A stretch of 64,000 nucleotides of DNA from an uncultured delta proteobacterium (GTDB lineage: Bacteria; Desulfobacterota; Desulfovibrionia; Desulfovibrionales; Desulfovibrionaceae), in contig CAIMRY010000009.1 in the NCBI GenBank assembly GCA_903843965.1, positions 1 through 64,000 of the forward strand. Reading direction: 5' to 3'. The translations under genes and the position numbers were made by a program. A model generated the notes under the pieces. The model was not told the origin of the DNA and did not search any database. It worked only from the letters and a program-made list of their open reading frames with translations. Position 1 is the first letter of the stretch. Every line of letters starts with the position of its first letter. Below, piece after piece: positions 18,801 through 26,577 of the stretch.

Positions 18801-18935
18801 GCCAGCCTGCGCGACTTCCGCGAGTTCGGGGAGGCCGTGGCCGTGGCCACCACCAAGGGCTGCATGGTCATCGCAGGCGGACGCGAGGCCCTGGCCGGAA
18901 GCGGCCTGGACCTGACCCTGACCAAGGTGCTGTAG
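15852..18935 (+). CDS. M16C (PreP/insulinase-family) metallopeptidase (1027 aa)
   Basis: The inverted zinc motif is HILEH (67-71) with the distal Glu165 in FNEMKGAYSS, as in presequence protease/Mop112-type enzymes. The two M16 halves are joined by the M16C-associated helical hinge (about 480-560). The C-terminal half has the substrate-positioning GGAYGAG-type segment (QGGAYGAGVSYSR). A polyacidic insertion (about 280-305, EVDGDDGDDAPEAGE) and a Pro/Asn-rich loop are additions to the first half. There is no signal peptide, so it is a cytoplasmic oligopeptidase that degrades peptides. It is a single gene, followed by the three-hairpin element. Confidence 0.93.
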   Translation: MTQPSEKLTHGFVLEREQAIPELAATARVYRHAKTGGRLLSIISPDENKVFGIAFRTPPADNTGLPHILEHSVLCGSKKYPVKEPFVELIKGSLNTFLNALTFPDKTCYPVASANVQDFYNLVDVYLDAVFFPRLTENTLKQEGWHFDVEAANQPLNYKGVVFNEMKGAYSSPESLLSEYSQRALFPDTCYGLDSGGDPERIPDLTFARFMDFHTRYYHPSNAYAFFSGDDDPDTRLALLDAVFSQFEDGREAAATSAISLQQPFDAPRRFTHPYAAEAPGEVDGDDGDDAPEAGEAGDAGESKPRAMCTVNFGLPEPASNPADPNNPAYPIEGGPDLNLALSVLEHVLIGLPSSPLRKALVDSGLGEDLTGGGLETDLRQLAFSVGLKGLHAPSVEAAEATSAQVEELVLATLRNLAETGLHADDIEAAVNSVEFDLRENNTGSYPRGLALFFESLSTWLYDADPLMLLPFEGPLARLKARLARSEKVLEELIRTQFLDNPHRALVTLVPDTTLAETREAAEQARLAAVRAALSPAELAALVAETHALHALQEAPDAPEDLAKIPRLTLADLPLKNAVIPHVRTTLAGAAAHLHELPTSGIVYLDLGLDLSAVPDQLIPLVPILGRALMEMGTKRSSFVDLTRKVAMTTGGIWPQSFVASVRAPDGTCAALPCQRLFLRAKATAQRTPSLLDILSEVLLEPDFSDIERLGKIVLETKARREHRLIPAGHALAASRLKARYGAAQAVSEAMQGLTGFFYVRELATRMEKDPESVVRDLTTLLGLMLRRSALVANITADGPALADTANRLGGLIASVPTGGADADLAAAPRSLPVLPEREGLVLPAQVNYVCTGANVKALGHSPGAAAAVVGNFLRAGYLWERVRVQGGAYGAGVSYSRTSGNLTFTSYRDPNLGRTVEAFAAVAPYLAGMQIDAPELEKSIIGSVGDLDHYLLPDAKGFTALARDLTGEDADYRQAARDAVLSASLRDFREFGEAVAVATTKGCMVIAGGREALAGSGLDLTLTKVL

Positions 18936-18948
18936 CACAAGGCAAGAG

Positions 18949-19048
18949 CTAGGGACGCTGCCCCTGGACCCTGCCAAAGGGCCTGAGGCCCTTTGGAATC
19001 CCCAGTTGAAAAAGGGCTGCTTCAGGTTGGACCTGAAGCAGCCCTTTT
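18949..19048 (+). terminator. Three-hairpin composite terminator after the M16 peptidase
   Basis: A degenerate CCAGGGG-type hairpin (about 18949-18966), CCAAAGGGCC/GGCCCTTTGG (18974-18996) and a perfect 18-bp stem with core AAAGGGCTGCTTCAGG (19010-19048, 3-nt loop) end in CCCTTTTGGTTTT. The last hairpin is a good intrinsic terminator. Confidence 0.75.
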
Positions 19049-19164
19049 GGTTTTGGGCAGATTGCTTGAGAGCGTCTCCGCTCGAAAACCCGAGAGTATT
19101 GCCAAGGCTGAACCCAGCCAACGCATCCGCCTTTGCCGCTCCGGACCATGCCCCATAAGGGGGT

Positions 19165-19225
19165 CCGGGGGCCGCTGCCCCCGGCGGGGTCCAGGGGCGG
19201 AGCCCCTGGCTTCGCGATTTTTTTT
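19165..19225 (+). terminator. GC hairpins with T-tract overlapping the convergent stop codon
   Basis: CCGGGGGC/GCCCCCGG (19165-19184) and CCAGGGGC/GCCCCTGG (19191-19209) precede eight Ts (19218-19225). The last Ts belong to the TAA stop of the leftward trmI gene. The same design occurs at 29707-29737. Confidence 0.7.
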
Positions 19226-20198
19226 ACTCCGTGGCCTCGGGGTCGTGCTCGGCGTCCTGGCCGGGGTCGCCCTCGCCGGTTTCCGGGCCGAGGTCCGGAT
19301 CTGTTTCGGAAACCGGAACCTTGGCCGGGCGGGTGAAGGGCTCGGGGTTCTCCATGCAGCGCGCGAACACCAGAAAGCCGGTGTGGGCCACCATGCGGTC
19401 CTCGGGCCGCAGCCTGTCGGGCACGCACTTGTAGCGTCGCACGAGAATCTCCAGCGCCTCGATCTCGGTGAAGGGCCCGGCCTCCAGCCCGCGCAACAGC
19501 TCGCTGACCTGGTTCACGGTGGGCAAAAGGAATCCGCAGGTTGCGCCGGGGGTCACTGCCGGGGGGATGTGCCGCAGGCAGTCCTGGGGCTCGCGCACGT
19601 CGAGGAACAGCGCGTCGGCCCCGGTCTGCTCAAAGCCGGTCTCCTCGATGTCGGCCAGGTGCTGCTCCACCCGGTGCGACAGTCCAACCCGGGCCAGATT
19701 CTTCTGCGCCAGCTTGTAGAACTCCTCGCGCCGCTCGTAGGTGTAGACCTTGCCCGTGTCGCCCACGTAGGTGGCCAGCGCCAGGGTCAGGCCCGCGCTG
19801 CCGGTGCCGGTCTCGATGACGCGGCAGCCGGGCTGGATGCCCAGCTTGAGCAGCACGTAGCCGATCTCCTTGGGGTACATGATCTGGGTCTGGCGCTTGA
19901 CGCCCTTGATGAGTTCGTACACCGTGGGCTTGAGCACGCGGTACGGGTGGCCCAGGTGCGAGCGCACAATGCCGCCGAAGCCGGTCACGGCGATGTCGCT
20001 CATCAGGATGCGGCCGTCGTGGGTGTGGATTTCCCTGGCCGGGTCCAGGGCGTGCATGTAGCGCTTGCCCTTGGGGCTGATGACCAGGACAAGCTGGCCT
20101 GCCGGGATGAGCGCGGCAACGGGCTTGTCGGCAAGGGCCAGATTGGTTGCGGCCAATTCAGCTGTGGTTGTTTCGTCGGGCGTGGACGTATCGGACAT
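19224..20198 (-). CDS. trmI: tRNA (adenine-N1)-methyltransferase, TrmI family (324 aa)
   Basis: ATG at 20198 follows GGAGGAA. The small N-terminal beta domain is followed by the TrmI-specific segment HLGHPYRVLKPTVYEL and YPKEIGYVLLKLGI. The SAM-binding motif I is VIETGTGSAGLTLALA, and TYERREEFYKLAQ and DALFLDVREPQD follow. TrmI tetramers place m1A at position 58 (and sometimes 57) of tRNA. The protein carries a disordered acidic tail (about 295-324). It is divergent from the radical SAM gene, with about 100 bp between starts. Confidence 0.92.
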   Translation of the reverse strand: MSDTSTPDETTTAELAATNLALADKPVAALIPAGQLVLVISPKGKRYMHALDPAREIHTHDGRILMSDIAVTGFGGIVRSHLGHPYRVLKPTVYELIKGVKRQTQIMYPKEIGYVLLKLGIQPGCRVIETGTGSAGLTLALATYVGDTGKVYTYERREEFYKLAQKNLARVGLSHRVEQHLADIEETGFEQTGADALFLDVREPQDCLRHIPPAVTPGATCGFLLPTVNQVSELLRGLEAGPFTEIEALEILVRRYKCVPDRLRPEDRMVAHTGFLVFARCMENPEPFTRPAKVPVSETDPDLGPETGEGDPGQDAEHDPEATE

Positions 20199-20300
20199 TT
20201 CGGTTCCTCCGTGCGCGCAAGCGGGCCGCGCAGGCAAGGGCCTACCGGGTGCGTGGCCCGGCGTCAAGGGCCGCTCGGCGGCCATTCAGAGGAGAAGATT

Positions 20301-21356
20301 TTGGCGCAGGCGCAGGCCTTTCGGTACGTGTTCGGGCCGGTGCTCTCGGGCCGGTTGGGCCGGTCCCTGGGGCTGGACCTTTTGGGTGAGCGCGTCTGCT
20401 CCATGAACTGCGTGTACTGCGAGTCCGGCCCGCTCCAGCATCTGACCCTGGCCCGCGCGCCCTACGTGCCCGCCGTGGACCTGCTGGCCGAGCTTGAGCG
20501 CTGGGAGGCCGCGCGCCAAGCCGTGGGCGATCCCCTGCCCGACGTGGTCACCCTGGGCGGCCTGGGCGAGCCCACCCTGAACAGCGAGCTGCCGCAGGTT
20601 ATCGCTGGCGTGCGCGGCCTGCTGCCGGGCGTGCCCGTGGCGGTGCTGACCAATTCCAGCCTCATGACCGACCCCCAGGTGCGCGCGGAGCTGGCCCAGG
20701 CCGACATGATCCTGCCCAGCCTGGACGCGCTTGCGCCTGTGGAGTTCGCGGCGGTGAACCGGGCCCACCCCGGCCTGGACCCCAACGCTATTGCGGATGG
20801 CATTCTGGCCTTCCGCACGGAGACCACGGCCCTCCCAACAGGTAGTCGGTCCAGGCGCACCAATCTTTTCCTGGAGGTTCTACTTGTCGCCGGGGTCAAT
20901 GACAGCCAGCGCAACCTGGAGCTTCTGGCTGCCTTCTGCAACCGTCTGCAAGCCGACCGCGTGGACGTGACCACCCTGTCCCGGCCCGGAACCGAGCCCA
21001 CGGCCCGGGCGGTGGACCAGGAAACCTTGACGCGCTGGCGCACGCGCCTGGGGCAGTCGGGCTGTCCCTTGGCCGGGCAGGGCGCGGCAGGCCTTTGTCC
21101 GCAGGATGCTGGCCCAACGCTTGCACTACGCAAGAAAAGTAGGCATGAACAGAACGGAGACTTGCGGCCGGAGGAACTCCGCGCACGCCTCCTGGCCTCC
21201 CTGGCGCGCCGACCACAGACGGGCGTGCAGCTGTCGGAGGCCCTGCTCGCGGACCAGGGTGCGGTCACCACCGCCCTGGCGCAGCTGCTGGCCGCAGGCC
21301 GAATTTCGGCGCGCCAGCAGCATGGGCAGGAATACTTCCAGGCCCGGACCAGCTAG
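20301..21356 (+). CDS. Radical SAM protein with C-terminal winged helix (351 aa)
   Basis: The TTG start at 20301 is chosen because AGAGGAG lies 7 bases upstream and the protein begins exactly where homology-like sequence (FRYVFGPVLSGRLG) starts. The iron-sulfur motif CSMNCVYC is followed by GGLGEPTLNSELP, typical of the COG0731-like radical SAM group. The last 70 residues (LRPEELRARLLASLARRP onward) look like a winged helix that may bind nucleic acid or regulate. The substrate is unknown. The gap to the next gene is 79 bases, so the RNase gene may be co-transcribed. Confidence 0.85.
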   Translation: MAQAQAFRYVFGPVLSGRLGRSLGLDLLGERVCSMNCVYCESGPLQHLTLARAPYVPAVDLLAELERWEAARQAVGDPLPDVVTLGGLGEPTLNSELPQVIAGVRGLLPGVPVAVLTNSSLMTDPQVRAELAQADMILPSLDALAPVEFAAVNRAHPGLDPNAIADGILAFRTETTALPTGSRSRRTNLFLEVLLVAGVNDSQRNLELLAAFCNRLQADRVDVTTLSRPGTEPTARAVDQETLTRWRTRLGQSGCPLAGQGAAGLCPQDAGPTLALRKKSRHEQNGDLRPEELRARLLASLARRPQTGVQLSEALLADQGAVTTALAQLLAAGRISARQQHGQEYFQARTS

Positions 21357-21435
21357 GCCCACGCCCCATGGCCCCTCCGCAACGTGTGGATGGCCCGAAT
21401 TTCTTCCAAATTTTCTAGCTTTCGAGGTTCTTTTC

Positions 21436-23547
21436 ATGAATGATGTGAACGACACCCAGGCCCCGCCCCAGGCGGAAGGCTCTGGCGCAGCACAGTCTGG
21501 CGCACAGTCCGGCAGTCGGCAGGACACCACCCCGTCCGATGCCCGCCAGGACAACTCCCAGCAGACCAGCGCCAAGCCCAAACGCTCCCGTGGCAGACGC
21601 GGCGGGCGCGGGCGCGGGCGCGGCAAACCCGCAGGCGACGGCGCAGCCGAGGCCCTTAGCCAATCCTCCCAGTCCTCCCAGTCCGGCCAGGCCACCCAGG
21701 CCGGGAACTCCACCCCTGGCGCGACAACGCCTCCGGTCGCCGAGGCCGCACCCGCCAATGCCGAGGCAGTGCCCCCGGCCAAGCCCAAGAGCCGCAGCCG
21801 TGGGCGCGGCAAATCCGCCAGCGCCAAGACCGCAGCCAAGGACATGAACGCGGCCAAAGACCCGAACGCGGCCAAAGACATCGACGCGTCGGACGACGCC
21901 GAAGCAGCCAAGAACGGTTCCAGGGCCGCGCCCGGCGCCCCCAAGGCCCCGTCCGCCAGGCAGCCCCGCCAGGCCAGGGATTCCGGCAAGTCCAAGGCCG
22001 CCGCCAGGGTCGGCAAATCCCGTGAAACCCAGGATGAACGCGACGAACGCGACGCCGGGGCCGACAAGGAGCATGTCGACACCAAGAAGAAGCGCGCCAA
22101 GAAGATGTTCATCGGCGTGCTGCCCAACGAGCTTGTGGAGGTGGTCCTGACCGAGGAGTCCACGGTCCAGGAATACTACGTGGAGATGCTGCACCAGGCC
22201 AAGACTAAGGGCAACATCTACAAGGGCTACATCCACAACATCGACTCCGCCCTGCAGGCCGCCTTCATCAACTACGGGGCCGAGCGCAACGGCTTTCTGC
22301 AGATCGACGAGGTCCACCCCGAATACTACCAGGGCGCCTATCCGCTGAAAAAGGGCGCGCGCTACCCGCTGATCCAAAAGGTGCTGCGCTCCGGGCAGGA
22401 GGTCCTGGTCCAGGTGGTCAAGGAGCCCACGGGCAAGAAGGGCGCCTTTGTCACCTGCTACCTCTCGCTGCCGGGCCGCTATTTCGTGTACACCCTGGGC
22501 CGCGACCAGCAGGGCGTGAGCCGCAAGATCGAGGACGAGAAGGAGCGCGAGCGCCTGAAGTCGGCCATTGAGCAGATCGGCCCGCCCGAGGGCGTGGGGC
22601 TCATCGTGCGCACGGCGGGCATCGGCCGCGCCAAAACCGAGCTGGTGCGCGACTACAAGGTGTTGCACCGCCTCTGGGGCGAGATCAAGAAGAAGGCCCA
22701 GACCGAGAAGGCCCCGGCCCTTGTCTACAAGGAGCTGGACCTGGCCGTGCGCGCCGCGCGCGACTACCTGACCCCGGAGGTGACTGAGGTCTGGGTGGAC
22801 GACCCCGACACCTTTGAGCAGATCAAGGACTACGTGGCCCTGGCCTTTCCCAAGAGCCCGAACATGGTCAGGCTGCACGCCGACCACGACAAGACCATGT
22901 GGGAACGCTTCGGCCTGACCAGGCAGGTGGAGCAGATCTACTCGCGCGAGGTCACCCTGCCCTCCGGCGGCAGGCTCGTGTTCGACCACACCGAGGCCCT
23001 GACGAGCGTGGACATCAACTCCGGCAAGATCGGCGGGGAGCAGAGCTTTGCCCGCATGGCGCAAAAGACCAACACCGAGGCCGCCGAGGAGATCGTGCGC
23101 CAGCTGAAGCTGCGCGACATCGGCGGGCAGATCGTCATCGACTTCATCGAGATGAAGGACCCCAAGCATATCCGCGACGTGGAGAAGGTCGTCAAGCAGG
23201 CCATGAAGAACGACCGCGCCCGCACCGACGTTTCCGGCATCTCGCCCTTCGGGCTGATGGAGCTGGTGCGCCAGCGGCTGGGCTCCTCGGCCATCAGCGT
23301 GAGCACCGAGCCCTGCCCCTGCTGCGGCGGCACGGGCATCCGCCGCAACCTGGAGTGGCAGTCCTTGCAGGCCATGAAGACCATCCACCGGCTGCTGCGC
23401 CGCCCCGGCTGCCCCAACCCGCTCCAGATGCCGCTGGGCCAGGAGCTGGCCATCTACATGTTGAACAACAAGCGCGAGCTCTTGACCGAAATGGGCGCGC
23501 GCCTGGACAACCGCGTGGAGATTGTTGTGGATACAAAACTGCCGTAA
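21436..23547 (+). CDS. rng: Ribonuclease E/G family endoribonuclease (703 aa)
   Basis: ATG at 21436 has GAGG upstream. Residues 1-215 are a long low-complexity Ala/Lys/Arg/Gln-rich region with RGRRGGRGRGRGK, probably disordered and RNA-binding, placed at the N-terminus rather than at the C-terminus as in E. coli RNase E. The catalytic half starts near KKMFIGVLPNELVEVVL. The S1 domain is interrupted as usual, the DNase-I-like subdomain has the metal-binding VDINSGK, and the Zn-link is CPCCGGTG. The enzyme processes rRNA and degrades mRNA. Whether to call it rne or rng is uncertain. Confidence 0.92.
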   Translation: MNDVNDTQAPPQAEGSGAAQSGAQSGSRQDTTPSDARQDNSQQTSAKPKRSRGRRGGRGRGRGKPAGDGAAEALSQSSQSSQSGQATQAGNSTPGATTPPVAEAAPANAEAVPPAKPKSRSRGRGKSASAKTAAKDMNAAKDPNAAKDIDASDDAEAAKNGSRAAPGAPKAPSARQPRQARDSGKSKAAARVGKSRETQDERDERDAGADKEHVDTKKKRAKKMFIGVLPNELVEVVLTEESTVQEYYVEMLHQAKTKGNIYKGYIHNIDSALQAAFINYGAERNGFLQIDEVHPEYYQGAYPLKKGARYPLIQKVLRSGQEVLVQVVKEPTGKKGAFVTCYLSLPGRYFVYTLGRDQQGVSRKIEDEKERERLKSAIEQIGPPEGVGLIVRTAGIGRAKTELVRDYKVLHRLWGEIKKKAQTEKAPALVYKELDLAVRAARDYLTPEVTEVWVDDPDTFEQIKDYVALAFPKSPNMVRLHADHDKTMWERFGLTRQVEQIYSREVTLPSGGRLVFDHTEALTSVDINSGKIGGEQSFARMAQKTNTEAAEEIVRQLKLRDIGGQIVIDFIEMKDPKHIRDVEKVVKQAMKNDRARTDVSGISPFGLMELVRQRLGSSAISVSTEPCPCCGGTGIRRNLEWQSLQAMKTIHRLLRRPGCPNPLQMPLGQELAIYMLNNKRELLTEMGARLDNRVEIVVDTKLP

Positions 23548-23579
23548 CCGGGCGGTGCGCCGCCGGGGGGGGTCGGGCT

Positions 23580-23774
23580 GTGGAAGGATTACCGCTCCTG
23601 CTGCTGTTCCTTGTCCTTTGGCTGGTTGACAGGATTCTGGACGCTGCCCTTCGTCCCATGCGCGCCGTTCGCTCCCAGGCCGAGGCCGGGGAGCGGGACG
23701 ACGTGACGGTGGAGATCGTCCAGGTTCCCGCGCCGGAAGAACAACTGATCCCAACAATGACAAAACAGCGATGA
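23580..23774 (+). CDS. Small single-pass membrane protein (64 aa)
   Basis: The GTG start at 23580 follows a G-rich Shine-Dalgarno-like run. A hydrophobic helix (LPLLLLFLVLWLVDRILDA) is followed by a charged cytoplasmic tail. The stop overlaps the next start in an ATGA junction, and it lies 32 bases after the RNase gene, which both support translation. Function unknown. Confidence 0.6.
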   Translation: MEGLPLLLLFLVLWLVDRILDAALRPMRAVRSQAEAGERDDVTVEIVQVPAPEEQLIPTMTKQR

Positions 23775-24517
23775 ACACTCCCGCCAAGCCTTCCGAGAAC
23801 GCCATCCTTCTGCACGCCTGCTGCGGGCCGTGCAGCATCATGTCCGTGCAGATCCTGCGCGACCGGGGCTATGCGCCCACGCTGTTCTTCCACAACCCGA
23901 ACATCCACCCGCTGACCGAGTACCTGCGCCGCCGCGAGGGCCTGCTGGATGTGGCCGCGCGGATGCACGTGCCGGTGCTCCTGGCCGACCAGCTGCGGCC
24001 GCCAGCCAGCGTTGACCAGCCCGCCAGCGTTGATCAGCCCGCCAGCGTTGATCAGCCCGCCAGCGTTGACCAGCCCGCAGGCCCGGCCCAGCCAGCAGGC
24101 CCGGACCTGGGCTTTGGCCCGGCCGCCGCGCACCCCGGCCCCTGGCTTTCGGCCATGGCGGCCCTGGGCCCAGGCATGGACGACATGGCCCAGCGCTGCC
24201 CGCGCTGCTACGAGATACGCTTTGTGGCCACGGCGCGGGTGGCGCGCTCCCAGGGCTACGTGTGCTTCACCAGCACCCTTTTGTACAGCCGCTACCAGAA
24301 CCGCAGGGCCATCCTGGCCGAAGGCGAGCGCCAAGCCGGGCCAGACCTGGCCTTCCTGCCCGAGGACTTCCGCCCCGGCCTGCTGGAGGGCGTGCGCCTG
24401 TCCAAGCAGTGGGGCATCTACCGCCAGCAGTACTGCGGCTGCCTGCTGAGCGAGCACGAACGCTACAAGCGTTTACTCGAAATCGAAACGGAGAAGCCCG
24501 ATACGGCTTCAGAATAG
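23771..24517 (+). CDS. queH: Epoxyqueuosine reductase QueH, with repeat insertion (248 aa)
   Basis: The QueH/DUF208 signature HACCGPC (15-21), RCPRCYEIR and YCGCLLSE provide the cysteines that bind the 4Fe-4S cluster and neighbouring metal. The enzyme reduces epoxyqueuosine to queuosine in the wobble position of tRNAs. It is cytoplasmic and non-homologous to QueG. A species-specific insertion of about 35 residues (about 77-112) contains four tandem PASVDQ units encoded by 18-bp repeats. The insertion sits between conserved blocks and need not destroy activity. It is coupled to the upstream membrane gene by a 4-nt overlap. Confidence 0.93.
   Translation: MNTPAKPSENAILLHACCGPCSIMSVQILRDRGYAPTLFFHNPNIHPLTEYLRRREGLLDVAARMHVPVLLADQLRPPASVDQPASVDQPASVDQPASVDQPAGPAQPAGPDLGFGPAAAHPGPWLSAMAALGPGMDDMAQRCPRCYEIRFVATARVARSQGYVCFTSTLLYSRYQNRRAILAEGERQAGPDLAFLPEDFRPGLLEGVRLSKQWGIYRQQYCGCLLSEHERYKRLLEIETEKPDTASE
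24002..24073 (+). repeat. Four 18-bp tandem repeats inside queH
   Basis: Units at 24002, 24020, 24038 and 24056 differ only at a few positions (core GCCAGCGTTGA) and encode PASVDQ four times. A likely site of slippage-driven length variation. Confidence 0.85.
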
Positions 24518-24559
24518 CTGACTCGGATTCCAGCGCTGCATCTTTACAAGTCCTCCTAG

Positions 24560-24580
24560 AATGGTAACATTTACCATTCC
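24560..24580. promoter_or_regulatory. Perfect 21-bp palindrome, likely operator
   Basis: GAATGGTAA and TTACCATTC (9-base arms, centre CAT) lie 46 bp upstream of the GTG start of the PocR-GGDEF gene. The symmetry and position suit a dimeric repressor or activator site. Confidence 0.55.
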
Positions 24581-24625
24581 GGTTGTGTTCCATGCACGAG
24601 ACCACCAGCGAGGAGGCGCCCACTC

Positions 24626-26464
24626 GTGACAGACCCAATGCCAAGCCCCAAGAACTTCTCCCTTGTTGATCTCATCGAACGGCACGAGCTGCGGCTTATG
24701 GTCGAGGCCTGCCACAAGGCCTGCGGCGTGGCCGTCAGCATCAAGGATGTCGACGACGACCAGGTGCTGGTGGGCGCCGGCTGGCAGGTCATTTGCGCCG
24801 GGTACCACCGCGTGCACCCCGTGAGCCGCGAGCGCTGCATCCAAAGCCAAAACAGGCCGTTCACCCCCGGCGCGGGCATGGAAGTGCAGGACATGCTGTG
24901 CCACAATGGCCTGCGCCACCTGTCCTTTCCCATGCTGGTGGATGGGCGGCACATCGCCACCTACTACCTGACCCAGTTCTTCTACGACACCGACGTGCGC
25001 GACACGGATGCCTTCGAGGCCCAGGCCCGGGAGCTGGGCTTTGACGAAGAGGAGTACCTGGCCGCCCTGGCCGAAGTTCCGGTGCTCAGCCGCGAGCGTG
25101 CGCAAGAAATCATTTCGTACATGGGCACCTTCTCCCGGCTCATCACCGACCTGGCCACCCGCAACCTGCGCCTCAAGCTGGCCCTGCAGGAGAACGAGCG
25201 CATCCAAACCCGCCTGCGCGAGACCACGGCCCTGACCGAGAGCATCCTGAACGTCATCGCCAGCCCGCTGTTTTTGAAGGACCGCAGCGGCGTGTACACC
25301 GGCTGCAACGACGCCTTCAGCACCTTTCTGGAGCGCCCCAGGGAGGAGTTCATCGGCAAGGGCGTGTTCGACCTGTACCCCGAGGTTGAGGCGCGCAAGT
25401 ATTTTGAGATGGACGAGGCGCTCATGGCCGCCGACGTCGTCCAGATGTACGACTTCCGCATGTCCCGCAAGGACGGCGCCGTGCGCGAGGTCATGTTCAG
25501 CAAGGCCGCCACCCATGACGCCCACGGCAAGGTCAGCGGCATCGTCGGCGTGATCACGGACATCACCGAACGCAACCAGGTGGCCCGCGCCCTGCGCGAA
25601 AGCCAGGAGCGCTACCGCTTCCTGGCCGAGAACTCGGCCGACATCATCTGGCGGCTGGACCAGGAGCACCGCTTCATCTACGCCAGCCCGGCGGATGAAC
25701 GCCTGCGCGGCTTCCACTACACCGAGGTCCTGGGCCAGAGCCTGTGGGACGCCGTGCACCCGGATCACGTGGGCCTGATGCGCCAACGCTGCCAGGACTT
25801 CCTGGCCTCCTTCGCGCACACGCCCGGTCCAGACCCCATGCGCGTGGAGACGCCTCTGGTGATCAAAGGGGGCGGCAGCCTCTGGGTCGAAATCTTGTGC
25901 AACCCGGTGCGCGAGGACGACGGCGCCATCTGCGGCTACCACCTGGTGGCCCGGGACATCACCCAGCGTAAGAGCTACGAGGAGGAGCTGGTGTTCATGT
26001 CCACCCACGACGCCCTCACCGGCCTGTACAACCGCGCCCATTTCGAGGCCGAGTTCAGCCGCGCGGCCCAGGGTCGGGTGCTGCCGGTCAGCGTGATCAT
26101 GGCCGACGTGGACGGGCTCAAGACGGTCAACGACCTGCAGGGCCACGCCGCTGGCGACGAGCTGATTAAGGGCGCCGCCGAGATCCTGCGCAAGTCCTTC
26201 CGCGCGGGGGACCTGGTGGCCCGCCTGGGCGGCGACGAGTTCGCCGTGCTGCTGGTCGGCGCGGACGAGTCCATCGTGGCCGAGTCGTTGAGGCGCATCT
26301 GCGCGGAAATCGGCGCGTGCAGGCTTCAGCGCGACCCTGGCGCTCCCCGCTTGTCCCTGGGCGCGGCCACGGCCAGAACCCCGGAGGAGCTGGAGAGCGT
26401 GCTGCGCCTGGCCGACCAGCGCATGTATGAGAACAAGACCGCGCACAAGACAGGCCAACTGTAG
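24626..26464 (+). CDS. PocR-PAS-PAS-GGDEF sensor diguanylate cyclase (612 aa)
   Basis: The GTG start follows GAGGAGG. Residues about 10-190 form a PocR ligand-binding domain (SLVDLIERHELRLMVEAC, CHNGLRHLSFPMLVDG). Two PAS domains follow (about 205-320 and 325-445), then a GGDEF domain (about 450-612) with an intact LGGDEF active site. An RxxD inhibitory site (RAGD) lies five residues before GGDEF, so product feedback is expected. The protein makes c-di-GMP in response to a small organic ligand, perhaps a hydrocarbon-like or propanediol-like molecule as in other PocR proteins. It is soluble and monocistronic. The ligand is inference. Confidence 0.93.
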   Translation: MTDPMPSPKNFSLVDLIERHELRLMVEACHKACGVAVSIKDVDDDQVLVGAGWQVICAGYHRVHPVSRERCIQSQNRPFTPGAGMEVQDMLCHNGLRHLSFPMLVDGRHIATYYLTQFFYDTDVRDTDAFEAQARELGFDEEEYLAALAEVPVLSRERAQEIISYMGTFSRLITDLATRNLRLKLALQENERIQTRLRETTALTESILNVIASPLFLKDRSGVYTGCNDAFSTFLERPREEFIGKGVFDLYPEVEARKYFEMDEALMAADVVQMYDFRMSRKDGAVREVMFSKAATHDAHGKVSGIVGVITDITERNQVARALRESQERYRFLAENSADIIWRLDQEHRFIYASPADERLRGFHYTEVLGQSLWDAVHPDHVGLMRQRCQDFLASFAHTPGPDPMRVETPLVIKGGGSLWVEILCNPVREDDGAICGYHLVARDITQRKSYEEELVFMSTHDALTGLYNRAHFEAEFSRAAQGRVLPVSVIMADVDGLKTVNDLQGHAAGDELIKGAAEILRKSFRAGDLVARLGGDEFAVLLVGADESIVAESLRRICAEIGACRLQRDPGAPRLSLGAATARTPEELESVLRLADQRMYENKTAHKTGQL

Positions 26465-26577
26465 GCCTGCCGCCGGAATTTTGACCAGGCTGCCGCACAA
26501 CGGCCTGAACCTGCCTTTCAGCCCTTGGGGGCCATACACTTCCTGCCGCTGGCACCGGCCTTGCATGCTGTGCAGGC

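Noticed and set aside
18993-20300. Long frame fused in front of the radical SAM gene
   Set aside because: It runs through the divergent trmI gene. The TTG at 20301 with a good ribosome binding site is where the real protein starts.
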